Assembly (NCBI RefSeq): GCF_001544835.2
Contig: NZ_FCNX02000016.1
Coordinates: 1 to 64,000 of the forward strand
Source of the DNA: Caballeronia fortuita
Lineage (GTDB): Bacteria > Pseudomonadota > Gammaproteobacteria > Burkholderiales > Burkholderiaceae
DNA length: 64,000 nucleotides
Reading direction: 5' to 3'
In this document: piece after piece, positions 34,764 through 42,744 of the stretch
Position numbering within the stretch: the first letter of the stretch is position 1
How the letters are laid out: each line of letters opens with the position of its first letter
The notes under the pieces: generated by a model
The model's database searches: none
What the model was told of the DNA's origin: nothing
The model's input: the letters and a program-made list of their open reading frames with translations, nothing else
Program-made: the position numbers and the translations under genes

Positions 34764-35384
34764 TCAGATGCTCGCGACGACTTCTTCGAGCTTTTTGCGA
34801 ATTTCGTCGATAGAACGCGTCGAATCGACGATGAAAAACCGCTGCGGCGATTCCTCCGCGCGGCGCAGATATTCGCTGCGCGTGCGCTCGAAGAAAGCCT
34901 CCGATTCGCTCTCGAACTTGTCCGGCGCGCGCGCGGCGGAACGGCGCTCGCTCGCGGTGCCGGTCGGCACGTCGAAAAGCACGGTCAGATCCGGCTGGAA
35001 GCCGCCCTGCACCCAGCGTTCGAGCGCTTCGAGCTTGTCGCGCGGCAGCCCGCGCCCGCCGCCCTGATAGGCGAACGTCGCGTCGGTGAAACGGTCCGAC
35101 AGCACCCAGTCGCCGCGCGACAACGCCGGTTCGATCACTTGCGCCAGATGCTCGCGGCGCGCGGCGAACATGAGCAGCGCTTCGGTTTCGAGATCCATCG
35201 GCTGATTCAGCAGGATGCCGCGCAGCGTTTCACCGAGCGGCGTGCCGCCCGGCTCGCGCGTCATGACGACCCGATGCCCGGCCGGTTCGACCTGCGCTTC
35301 GAGCCGCTCGCGGAACCAGTTCAGATGCGTGGTCTTGCCCGCGCCATCGATACCTTCGAACGTGATGAACTTGCCGCGCGCCAT
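34764..35384 (-). CDS. tmk: Thymidylate kinase (206 aa)
   Basis: Phosphorylates dTMP to dTDP. The P-loop FEGIDGAGKTTH is at residues about 8-19, the DR-Y/F motif is in LSDRFTDATFAYQGGGRG, and the LID region contains RAPDKFESE. Length is standard for a bacterial Tmk. Its ATG directly abuts the mltG stop, so the two are translationally coupled. Confidence 0.95.
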   Translation of the reverse strand: MARGKFITFEGIDGAGKTTHLNWFRERLEAQVEPAGHRVVMTREPGGTPLGETLRGILLNQPMDLETEALLMFAARREHLAQVIEPALSRGDWVLSDRFTDATFAYQGGGRGLPRDKLEALERWVQGGFQPDLTVLFDVPTGTASERRSAARAPDKFESESEAFFERTRSEYLRRAEESPQRFFIVDSTRSIDEIRKKLEEVVASI

Positions 35385-36395
35385 TCATTGACCCCGGATG
35401 TATTTGTCGACGGCCCTGTTGTGGTCGCCCAGATTGTCGGAAAAGATGCTGCTGCCGTCGCCGCGCGACACGAAATAGAGCGCATTGCTCGCGGCGGGGT
35501 TGAGCGTGGCGTTCAATGCGGCCACGCCGGGCAGCGCGATCGGCGTCGGCGGCAGACCCATGCGCGTATAGGTATTGTACGGAGTGTCCGTCTGCAGGTC
35601 CTTTTTCCTGAGCTTGCCGCCGTAGGCCGGCCCGAGCCCGTAGATCACGCTCGGATCGGTCTGCAGCGGCATGCCGATGCGCAGCCGGTTCGCGAACACC
35701 GCCGCGACGAGCGGCCGGTCGGATGCGCGCCCTGTCTCCTTCTCGACGATCGACGCCATGATGAGCGCGTCGTAAGGCGTCTTGTAAGGCAGGTTCTGCG
35801 CGCGCATGTTCCACGCTTCCGTGAGGCGCGCCTGCATCAGCCGGTACGCGCGCTTGTAGACGGCGAGATCGCTCGTGCCTTTGTCGAAGAGATAGGTGTC
35901 CGGGAAGAAGAGGCCCTCGGCGGACGCCTTGTCGAGTTCCGCTGCGCCGATCGCGCGCAGGAGGTCGGTATCGGTCATGCCGGCCGTGTCGTGCGTGAGC
36001 GCGGGATTGCCGTCGAGTTCGCTGCGCATCTTCTGCAGCGTCCAGCCCTCGATCACCGTCGCGACATATTCGTTCACGTCGCCGCGCGCGATTTTTTCGA
36101 GCACTTCGTAAGGCGTGACGCCGCTCTTGAAAGCGTAATTGCCGGATTTCAACTGCGCGGACAGGCCGAGCACGCGCGTCATCAGCACGAAAAGCTCGGG
36201 TTCGACGGGCACGCCGCCGCGATTCAACTGGGCGCTCACGCTGCGCAGGCTGCTGTGCGGCTTGATCGTGACGTCGATCTCGGGCGCCGGCAAGGTGAGG
36301 GGCCGGTTGGCCCACCAGTAGACGCCGCCCGCGACGGCTGCCGCGAGCATCGCGGCGAGCACCGCAGCCGCGACGCATTTCTTCAGAAAGGACAT
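35385..36395 (-). CDS. mltG: Endolytic peptidoglycan transglycosylase MltG (336 aa)
   Basis: Inner-membrane lytic transglycosylase that cuts nascent glycan chains. An N-terminal helix (AAAVLAAMLAAAVAGGVYWW) is followed by a LysM-like region and the catalytic YceG domain with IMASIVEKETGRASDRPLVAAVFANRL, in which Glu is the catalytic acid. LQTDPSVIYGLG completes the fold. It is the first gene of the mltG-tmk-holB-tatD cluster. The ATG at 36395 was chosen; one at 36404 would add three residues. Confidence 0.93.
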   Translation of the reverse strand: MSFLKKCVAAAVLAAMLAAAVAGGVYWWANRPLTLPAPEIDVTIKPHSSLRSVSAQLNRGGVPVEPELFVLMTRVLGLSAQLKSGNYAFKSGVTPYEVLEKIARGDVNEYVATVIEGWTLQKMRSELDGNPALTHDTAGMTDTDLLRAIGAAELDKASAEGLFFPDTYLFDKGTSDLAVYKRAYRLMQARLTEAWNMRAQNLPYKTPYDALIMASIVEKETGRASDRPLVAAVFANRLRIGMPLQTDPSVIYGLGPAYGGKLRKKDLQTDTPYNTYTRMGLPPTPIALPGVAALNATLNPAASNALYFVSRGDGSSIFSDNLGDHNRAVDKYIRGQ

Positions 36396-36421
36396 GCGAA
36401 ACACGCTTGAGATAAGACCAA

Positions 36422-36427
36422 TATAAT
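36422..36427. promoter_or_regulatory. Shared AT-rich -10 element between mltG and ygfZ
   Basis: TATAAT at 36422-36427 is a perfect -10 on the plus strand, giving a leader of about 66 bases before ygfZ. The same stretch reads TATATT on the minus strand for mltG. Neither has a clear -35. Confidence 0.35.
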
Positions 36428-36499
36428 AACTTGCCGCCTGCTACAGAGCCGCATTCCCGGGCCTTCGCCCAAACGACAGGATTGACAGCCCGCCGACTC

Positions 36500-37486
36500 A
36501 TGAATTCCCAGACCATCGCTCTCGCCGCTTCCGACTTCGATTCCGTCAAGACTTCCGGCGCGTTCATGCCGCTCACCCAGTTCGGCGTGATCGACGTCAA
36601 GGGCGAGGACGCCGCCTCGTTCCTGCACAACCAGATCACGAACGACGTCCAGCATCTCGACGCCTCCACCGCCCGTCTTGCCGGCTACTGCTCGGCGAAG
36701 GGCCGGCTCCTCGGTTCGTTTCTGATGTGGCGCACGGCCGACGCGGTGCGCCTCTTGATCGCCCAGGACGTGCAGGCCGCCGTGCAAAAGCGCCTTTCGA
36801 TGTTCGTGCTGCGCGCGAAGGCGAAGCTCACCGACGCGACGCCGGAGGTGGCCGCCGTCGGTTTCGCGGGCGACGTGCGCGCCGCGCTTTCCGGCATTTT
36901 CGATGCATTGCCCGACGGCGTACACGTGAAGGTCGAAGGCTTGCACGGCTCGCTGATCCGCATGCCGGATGCGGCGCAACGTCCGCGTTTTCTGTGGGTC
37001 GGTCCGAAGGCCGATATCGAAGCGCAACTCGCAAAACTCGATGCCCAGTTGAAGCGTGTGCCCGAGCAGATGTGGGACTGGCTCGACATCCACGCGGGCG
37101 AGCCGCGCATCACGCACGCAACGGTCGAGCAGTTCGTGCCGCAGATGGTGAACTTCGACGTGCTGGGCGCGGTGAACTTCAAGAAAGGTTGCTATCCGGG
37201 TCAGGAGATCGTCGCGCGCAGTCAGTATCGCGGCACGATCAAGCGGCGCACGGCGCTCGCGCATGTCGGCGCCGCGACGCCCGGCGCCGAGCTTTTTCAT
37301 TCCGACGATCCCGGCCAGCCGTGCGGTCTCGTCGTCAATGTGGCGCCTGCTGAGAACGGCGGCGTCGACTGCCTTGTCGAGATCAAGCTCGCCGCGCTCG
37401 AAAATGGTTCGGTGCACGTCGGCGCGGCCGATGGCCCCACGCTCGCCTTCCTGCCGCTGCCCTACGCCTTTCCCGCCGACGCCTGA
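36500..37486 (+). CDS. ygfZ: Folate-binding protein YgfZ (328 aa)
   Basis: A GcvT-like, tetrahydrofolate-binding protein required for some iron-sulfur enzymes. The signature KGCYPGQEIVARSQYRG with its invariant Cys is present, as is the N-terminal block GEDAASFLHNQITNDV. Length is normal. It is divergent from mltG and 12 bases before an NRDE gene that probably shares its transcript. Confidence 0.93.
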   Translation: MNSQTIALAASDFDSVKTSGAFMPLTQFGVIDVKGEDAASFLHNQITNDVQHLDASTARLAGYCSAKGRLLGSFLMWRTADAVRLLIAQDVQAAVQKRLSMFVLRAKAKLTDATPEVAAVGFAGDVRAALSGIFDALPDGVHVKVEGLHGSLIRMPDAAQRPRFLWVGPKADIEAQLAKLDAQLKRVPEQMWDWLDIHAGEPRITHATVEQFVPQMVNFDVLGAVNFKKGCYPGQEIVARSQYRGTIKRRTALAHVGAATPGAELFHSDDPGQPCGLVVNVAPAENGGVDCLVEIKLAALENGSVHVGAADGPTLAFLPLPYAFPADA

Positions 37487-37498
37487 GGTCGAACGCAC

Positions 37499-38320
37499 AT
37501 GTGTCTGATCGTGTTCGACTGGCAGCCTGCGGCGTCGCGCGAGAATGGCCGCGCGCTGCTGACGCTCTCCGCCAATCGCGACGAATTCTTTCGCCGCGAC
37601 GCCGAACCGATGCACTGGTGGCGCGATGCGCCGGGCGTGCTCGCCGGCCGCGATCTGACGGGTGGCGGGACGTGGCTCGGCGTGTCGCGCGACGGGCGCT
37701 TTGCGGCGCTGACCAACTATCGCGCGCCGAGCGAGATGCAGCCGAACGCGCCGACACGCGGCACGCTCGTGAGCGCGTTTCTCGCAGGCGAGCGCGCGGC
37801 GCCGCTCGACTATCTGCGGGGCGTGGCGCAAGAAGGTCATCGGTATAACGGGTTCAACTTGCTGTGCGGCGATTTCACGCGGCGCGAGCTAGGCTGGTAC
37901 GGCAATCGTGCCGATGCCGCGCCCGCCCTGCTCGATGCGGGCGTGCACGGCTTGTCGAACAGCCTGCTGAATACGCCGTGGCCGAAGCTCGTCGCGCAGC
38001 GCGAGGCTTTATGCGATCTGATTCACGCCGATGAACGTCCGTCGCTCGATGTGCTGATCGATACCTTGCGCGACCCGCGCATCGCGAACGACGAGCATTT
38101 GCCGTCGACGGGCATTTCGATCGAGCGCGAGCGCGTGTTGTCGGCGGCGTTCATCGAAACGGCGGGATACGGCACGCGCAGCACGACGGCTTTGCGCGTG
38201 AAACCGTCGGCGCGCGGGTTATCGCTGGAGATCAAGGAGCGTAGCGACGACGACGGTTCGCATCGCATCGTCAGGCCCGGTGCGTTCGAGCGGGGGTTCG
38301 GGTTTGAGATCGAAGGCTGA
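37499..38320 (+). CDS. NRDE-family protein, Ntn-hydrolase fold (273 aa)
   Basis: A member of the NRDE/Tango2 family. The N-terminus MCLIVFDWQP places Cys2 as the likely nucleophile after removal of Met, and SANRDEFFRRD carries the NRDE motif. TRGTLVSAFLAG and NGFNLLCGDF follow. The biochemical role in bacteria is unknown. It follows ygfZ after 12 bases and converges with an esterase gene. Confidence 0.88.
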   Translation: MCLIVFDWQPAASRENGRALLTLSANRDEFFRRDAEPMHWWRDAPGVLAGRDLTGGGTWLGVSRDGRFAALTNYRAPSEMQPNAPTRGTLVSAFLAGERAAPLDYLRGVAQEGHRYNGFNLLCGDFTRRELGWYGNRADAAPALLDAGVHGLSNSLLNTPWPKLVAQREALCDLIHADERPSLDVLIDTLRDPRIANDEHLPSTGISIERERVLSAAFIETAGYGTRSTTALRVKPSARGLSLEIKERSDDDGSHRIVRPGAFERGFGFEIEG

Positions 38321-38325
38321 GGGCT

Positions 38326-39279
38326 TTACTCGAACGCCTCCCGCAACGCCCTCACCGCGTCCTCATGCGCCGCCGCGACTTCCGGCACGAAGCCGCTCAT
38401 CTTGAAGAACTCGTGAATCATGCCTTGATACCGCATGAGCGTAACCGGCACGCCCGCTTCTTCAAGCTTCGCGGCGAACGCAACGTCTTCGTCGTAAAGC
38501 GGATCGTGGTCCGCCGCCGCAATCCACGCCGGCGCGACGCCCTTGAAGTCGGGCACGCCGCGCGCCGCATCCAACGGGGCGAAGCGCCAGTCGTCGCGAT
38601 CCCGGTCATCACGCAAGTATTGGGCGAAAAACCATTGGATCGTCTCGCCGGATAGCAGGTAGCCCTCCGCGAGACGCGCATGGGATGCGCTCTTCTGCCA
38701 TGCGCTCGTGCCCGGATAAATCAGCAGTTGCAGCTTCAGATCGATGTCCGCATCGCGCGCAAGCACCGCGCAGACGATGGCGAGCGTGCCGCCCGCGCTA
38801 TCGCCGCCGATCGCGAGCCGCGCCGCATCGATGCCGAACGTGCCCGCCTCGCGCGCGAGCCATTGCAGCGCGTCGAAGGCATCGTTCACCGCGACCGGAA
38901 ACTTGTGCTCAGGCGCAAGCCGGTAATCGACCGATACGACCGCGCATCCCGCGTCGTGCGCGAGCTTGCGGCACAGCGCATCGTGCGTCGATACGCTGCC
39001 GACCGTGAAGCCGCCGCCATGAAAATAAAGCAGCGCCGGAGAAGGTTGTGCCCAGCTGGGCTCGACCGGATGATAGACGCGCACGCCGATCGCTTCGCCA
39101 TCGCGCGTGGGAATGCGCAAGTCTTCGACGGCGTGCATCGGCAACGGCGCGATATCGAGAATCGGCGCGCTCATCGCGTAGGCGGCGCGCGCCTGCTGCG
39201 GCGTCAACGTGTGATATGGCGGTCGATTGGCGCGCGCGACCATCTCCAGAATCTGCGCGATCTTCGGATTGAGCGGCAT
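38326..39279 (-). CDS. Alpha/beta hydrolase, hormone-sensitive-lipase family (317 aa)
   Basis: A cytoplasmic carboxylesterase. The oxyanion motif HGGG (YFHGGGFTVGS), nucleophile GDSAG (IGGDSAGGTLAIV), Asp in AAADHDPLYDEDV and His in GMIHEFFKM complete the catalytic set. The ATG at 39279 is used; a GTG overlapping the SDR stop at 39330 would add 17 residues. It is the last gene of the run MDR-SDR-esterase. Confidence 0.92.
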   Translation of the reverse strand: MPLNPKIAQILEMVARANRPPYHTLTPQQARAAYAMSAPILDIAPLPMHAVEDLRIPTRDGEAIGVRVYHPVEPSWAQPSPALLYFHGGGFTVGSVSTHDALCRKLAHDAGCAVVSVDYRLAPEHKFPVAVNDAFDALQWLAREAGTFGIDAARLAIGGDSAGGTLAIVCAVLARDADIDLKLQLLIYPGTSAWQKSASHARLAEGYLLSGETIQWFFAQYLRDDRDRDDWRFAPLDAARGVPDFKGVAPAWIAAADHDPLYDEDVAFAAKLEEAGVPVTLMRYQGMIHEFFKMSGFVPEVAAAHEDAVRALREAFE

Positions 39280-39329
39280 CGGCGAAAAGAGCGTCGAAGG
39301 AAGAGGATGATGCCACGAACCACGCGCCA

Positions 39330-40190
39330 CTAACGCGGCCGTTTCAGCGACATCGGATCGGTCGGATTGCGCAGTTGCGCGATATCGTCGAGGCGCAGTT
39401 GCACCGACGGCATGATCGCCGGATGCGTGATGACGTAGAAGCGCCCTTCGCGCACCGCATCGAAGGTCAGTCTGGCGATGTCGCGCGCGCTCAGCCTGCC
39501 GCCCTCCACCGCGCGCGTCAGTTGCCGAGCTGCCAGTTTTTGCGACGCGGTGTGCGGCGCGGCATTCGCGAGCGTCTCAGGCCGCGAGCGTTCCGCGTCG
39601 GCGATGCCCGTCGGCACGAACGCCGGACACAGCAGCGACACGCCGACGAGCGACGCGCCCGCGAGCCGCAAGTCGTGATACAGCGTCTCCGTCAGCGCGA
39701 CGACCGCATGCTTCGACGCGCTGTAGACGCCCATCGCGGGCGCGGCGAGCAAGCCCGCCACGGACGCCGTGTTGACGATATGCGCCGGCTCGTTTTGCGC
39801 GAGCATGACCGGCACGAACGCGCGCAGCCCGTTCGCGACGCCCATCACGTTCACGCCGAAGACCCACTGCCAGTCGTTCGCGCTGTTCTCCCACACGAAG
39901 CCGCCCGCACCGACGCCCGCGTTGTTGAAGAGCAGATGCACGCCGCCGTAAGTGTCGAGCGACGCCTTTGCGAGCGCGTCCATCTGCGCGGCCTCCGATA
40001 CATCCGTCGTCACGCCGATCGCCTCGCCGCCCGCCGCACGCACCGCATCGACGGTGGCGACGAGGCCGGCGGTGTCGAGATCGGCGAGCACGAGTTTCAT
40101 GCCGAGCGCCGCGCCCTGGATGGCGAATTCGCGGCCGAAGCCGCTGCCCGCGCCGGTGATGACGGCGACCTTGCCTTCGAAGCGATCCAT
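39330..40190 (-). CDS. SDR-family oxidoreductase (286 aa)
   Basis: A Rossmann-fold alcohol/ketone dehydrogenase with the coenzyme motif TGAGSGFGRE, NNAG at the end of strand 4, and the catalytic Ser-YxxxK pattern (VYSASKHAV). Length is normal for classical SDRs. Its ATG shares one base with the stop of the upstream MDR gene (TGATG), showing translational coupling. The substrate is unknown. Confidence 0.92.
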   Translation of the reverse strand: MDRFEGKVAVITGAGSGFGREFAIQGAALGMKLVLADLDTAGLVATVDAVRAAGGEAIGVTTDVSEAAQMDALAKASLDTYGGVHLLFNNAGVGAGGFVWENSANDWQWVFGVNVMGVANGLRAFVPVMLAQNEPAHIVNTASVAGLLAAPAMGVYSASKHAVVALTETLYHDLRLAGASLVGVSLLCPAFVPTGIADAERSRPETLANAAPHTASQKLAARQLTRAVEGGRLSARDIARLTFDAVREGRFYVITHPAIMPSVQLRLDDIAQLRNPTDPMSLKRPR

Positions 40191-41194
40191 CACACGAGCT
40201 TCACCAGTTGCTTGCCGAAGTTCTTCCCGCGCAAGAGACCGAGAAAGGCTTCGGGCGCATTCTCTAGCCCTTGCGCGATGCTCTCGCGGACATGCAGCTT
40301 TTTCGTCACGAGGCGCTCGCCGAGTTCCTTCAGCGCCTGCGGCCAGATATCCAGATGTTCATAGACGATGAACCCTTGCAGCTTGAGCCGCTGCGTCAGG
40401 ATGAGGCGCGGCGCGTCCATCGGCAGAGGTTTGCCGTCGTAGCCCGAGATCATGCCGCACACCGCGATGCGCCCGAACGCGTTCATGCGCGCGAGCACGG
40501 CATTGAGCACTTCGCCGCCGACATTCTCGAAATAGCCGTCGATGCCATCGGGCGTTGCGGCCTTCAGATCGTCGTACAGCTTGCCGGCCTTGTAATCGAC
40601 GCACGCATCGAAGCCGAGCGTCTCGACCACGTAACGGCATTTCTCCGCGCCGCCCGCGATGCCCACCGCGCGGCATCCCGCCGCCTTCGCCAGTTGCCCG
40701 ACGACGCTGCCCACCGCGCCGCTCGCCGCCGACACGACGACCGTCTCGCCCGCCTTCGGCTCGATGATGCGGTAGAGCCCGTACCACGCCGTGACGCCCG
40801 GCATGCCGAGCGCGCCGAGATACGCGGACAGCGGCACGCGCAATGCATCGACCTTGGTGAGTCCTTTGCCATCGGACGTGCCGAATTCCTGCCAGCCGAG
40901 CACGCCGACCACGCTGTCGCCCACGGCGAACGCCGGATTGCGCGATTCGGTGACGACGCCCACGGTGCCGCCGATCATCACCTGGTCGAGCGGTTGCGGC
41001 GCGGCGTACGACTTCGCGTCGTCCATGCGGCCGCGCATGTACGGATCGAGCGAAAGATAGTGATTGCGCACGCGCACTTCGCCGTCCTCGAGCGGCGCGA
41101 GCGGCGTTTCGACGAGCCTGAAGTTCGACACCGACGCCTCGCCTTGCGGGCGCGACACGAGCAGGACCTGCCGGTTGATCTGTGCGTCTGCCAT
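40190..41194 (-). CDS. NADP-dependent MDR oxidoreductase, CurA-like (334 aa)
   Basis: A zinc-independent medium-chain reductase of the leukotriene-B4-dehydrogenase/curcumin-reductase group. It has the NADP site VSAASGAVGSVVGQLAKAAG, IGGTVGVVTESRN and YFENVGGEVLNAVLARMN, without the zinc ligands of alcohol dehydrogenases. It reduces activated C=C bonds in relatives. It starts MADAQINRQVLLVSRPQGEA and precedes an SDR gene, so the two reductases may act on the same intermediate. Confidence 0.92.
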   Translation of the reverse strand: MADAQINRQVLLVSRPQGEASVSNFRLVETPLAPLEDGEVRVRNHYLSLDPYMRGRMDDAKSYAAPQPLDQVMIGGTVGVVTESRNPAFAVGDSVVGVLGWQEFGTSDGKGLTKVDALRVPLSAYLGALGMPGVTAWYGLYRIIEPKAGETVVVSAASGAVGSVVGQLAKAAGCRAVGIAGGAEKCRYVVETLGFDACVDYKAGKLYDDLKAATPDGIDGYFENVGGEVLNAVLARMNAFGRIAVCGMISGYDGKPLPMDAPRLILTQRLKLQGFIVYEHLDIWPQALKELGERLVTKKLHVRESIAQGLENAPEAFLGLLRGKNFGKQLVKLV

Positions 41195-41221
41195 GTAGTT
41201 TCTCCTTCGTTCGAATGCACT

Positions 41222-41680
41222 TCAGGCGTCGCTCGGACCAGGCGTCGCCTTCGGATCGGAACGCATCTTCTGCCGAACGATGTCGCGCCCGACCGCAAGC
41301 CGCTTCATGTACTTGAACGTGCCGAGCGCCTTCGCGACGAAGTGGCCTTCGCTGTCGCGGACCTCGCCTTCGCAATAGGCCATCGTCGTCGAGCGATGCA
41401 GCACGCGGCCATAGCCGCGCAACTCGCCGCGCCCCGGCTGCATGAAGTTGACCTTCATCTCGACGGTGACGACGCCGATGCCGTCGCCCGCGACACTGCG
41501 CGCGGCGAGCGCGAGCGATGCGTCGAGCAGCGTCATGGTCACGCCGCCGTGCGCGATGGCCCAGGTGTTCATGTGTTCGTCGCGCAACGGCAGGCGTACT
41601 TCGCTTGCGCCGTCCTGCGCCTTGACGAGCTCGACGCCGAGCGCATCGATGAACGGGCTTTCGATGGAAACGTTCGACAT
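41222..41680 (-). CDS. PaaI-type hotdog thioesterase (152 aa)
   Basis: A hotdog-fold acyl-CoA thioesterase. HGGVTMTLLDASLALAA contains the active-site pattern, and VEMKVNFMQPGRGELRGYGRVLHRSTTMAYCEGEV forms the second half. The ATG at 41680 is chosen because it follows the Dabb gene by five bases; an upstream frame through that gene is spurious. It is upstream of the MDR gene by 27 bases on the same strand. Confidence 0.88.
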   Translation of the reverse strand: MSNVSIESPFIDALGVELVKAQDGASEVRLPLRDEHMNTWAIAHGGVTMTLLDASLALAARSVAGDGIGVVTVEMKVNFMQPGRGELRGYGRVLHRSTTMAYCEGEVRDSEGHFVAKALGTFKYMKRLAVGRDIVRQKMRSDPKATPGPSDA

Positions 41681-41685
41681 CGCGC

Positions 41686-41988
41686 TCACACTTCGTAGTC
41701 GACGCACTGGCGTTCTTCGCGGATCGCCGCGACGAAGTCCTTCAGCGCCTGATGCTTCGGATGCACCTGATACGCTTCGAGCGCGGCCTTGTCGTCGAAG
41801 TCGGAAACGAGCACGACGTCGTACGTGCAATCGAAACCCGGCTGCGCGGTGCCGACTTCGAAATGCCCTTGCCCCTTCACGATGCTGCGGCACGTTTCGA
41901 GTTTCGCCTTAAGCTTCTGCGCGTTCTCCGCGCGGCTTGCGCCCTCGGCGTTGTCCTTCAGTTTCCACATGACGATGTGACGTAGCAC
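41686..41988 (-). CDS. Dabb-domain protein, stress-responsive A/B barrel (100 aa)
   Basis: A small dimeric alpha-beta barrel protein that starts MLRHIVMWKLKDNAEG and contains GQGHFEVGTAQPGFDCTYDVVLVSDFDDKAALEAY, typical of Dabb proteins. Its function is not known; some relatives are peptide or polyketide cyclases. It lies five bases before the thioesterase and is probably co-transcribed with the downstream reductases. Confidence 0.9.
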   Translation of the reverse strand: MLRHIVMWKLKDNAEGASRAENAQKLKAKLETCRSIVKGQGHFEVGTAQPGFDCTYDVVLVSDFDDKAALEAYQVHPKHQALKDFVAAIREERQCVDYEV

Positions 41989-42093
41989 GGCGGCTCCTTC
42001 ATTGCGATCGAATCCGAAAGCGTAGCAAAAATACGCCGTGTCAGAAGAACGCGCGAATGCTCACATGATTTCGATGCGCGCCGCCGGCACGCG

Positions 42094-42744
42094 TCAAGTT
42101 GTCTCCCGCGCGCGCACGATATCGTCCGCGTTCACGCGTTCGATGCCCGCGTCGCGCATGTTCTGCCAGGCGCGGGCGAGCGAGCCGTCGAGATCGATCG
42201 CGCGGCACGCGTCTTCGATCACGGTCACCTCGAAACCGGCGGCGCGCGCATCGAGCGCGGACCACGCGACGCAATAGTCGGTCGCGAGCCCCGCAAGCCA
42301 CACGCGCTTCGCGCCGACGTTGCGCAGATAGCCTTCGAGACCGGTCGGCGTCACGCGATCCGCTTCCAGAAACGCCGAGTAACTATCGACATGTTCGTGA
42401 TGCCCCTTGCGGATCACGAGGCGCGCGTGCGGCACATGCAGATCGCGATGCAGCGCCGCGCCTTGCGTGTCCTGCACGCAATGCACCGGCCACAACACCT
42501 GTTCGCCGTAAGGCAGCGTCATCGTCTCGAACGGCTTGCGGCCCGCGTGATTCGCCGCGAACGACACATGCGAGCGCGGATGCCAGTCCTGCGTCAGCAC
42601 GACATGCGAGAACGCGCGCGCGAGCCGGTTGATGACCGGCACGACTTCGTCGCCGCGCGCGACGGCCAGCGCGCCGCCCGGCATGAAGTCGTACTGGACA
42701 TCGACGGCGAGCAACACGTCTTCCACGGATTTCATCTCAGTCAT
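42094..42744 (-). CDS. pncA: Nicotinamidase-like isochorismatase-fold amidase (216 aa)
   Basis: Converts nicotinamide to nicotinate in NAD salvage. Catalytic Asp is in VDVQYDFMPGGALAV, Lys in IRKGHHEHVDSYSAF, and Cys in GLATDYCVAWSALDA. The metal site DWHPRSHVSF is also present, so all key residues are intact. The ATG at 42744 overlaps the upstream fused-enzyme stop by 8 bases; a second ATG three codons in is the alternative. Confidence 0.9.
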   Translation of the reverse strand: MTEMKSVEDVLLAVDVQYDFMPGGALAVARGDEVVPVINRLARAFSHVVLTQDWHPRSHVSFAANHAGRKPFETMTLPYGEQVLWPVHCVQDTQGAALHRDLHVPHARLVIRKGHHEHVDSYSAFLEADRVTPTGLEGYLRNVGAKRVWLAGLATDYCVAWSALDARAAGFEVTVIEDACRAIDLDGSLARAWQNMRDAGIERVNADDIVRARETT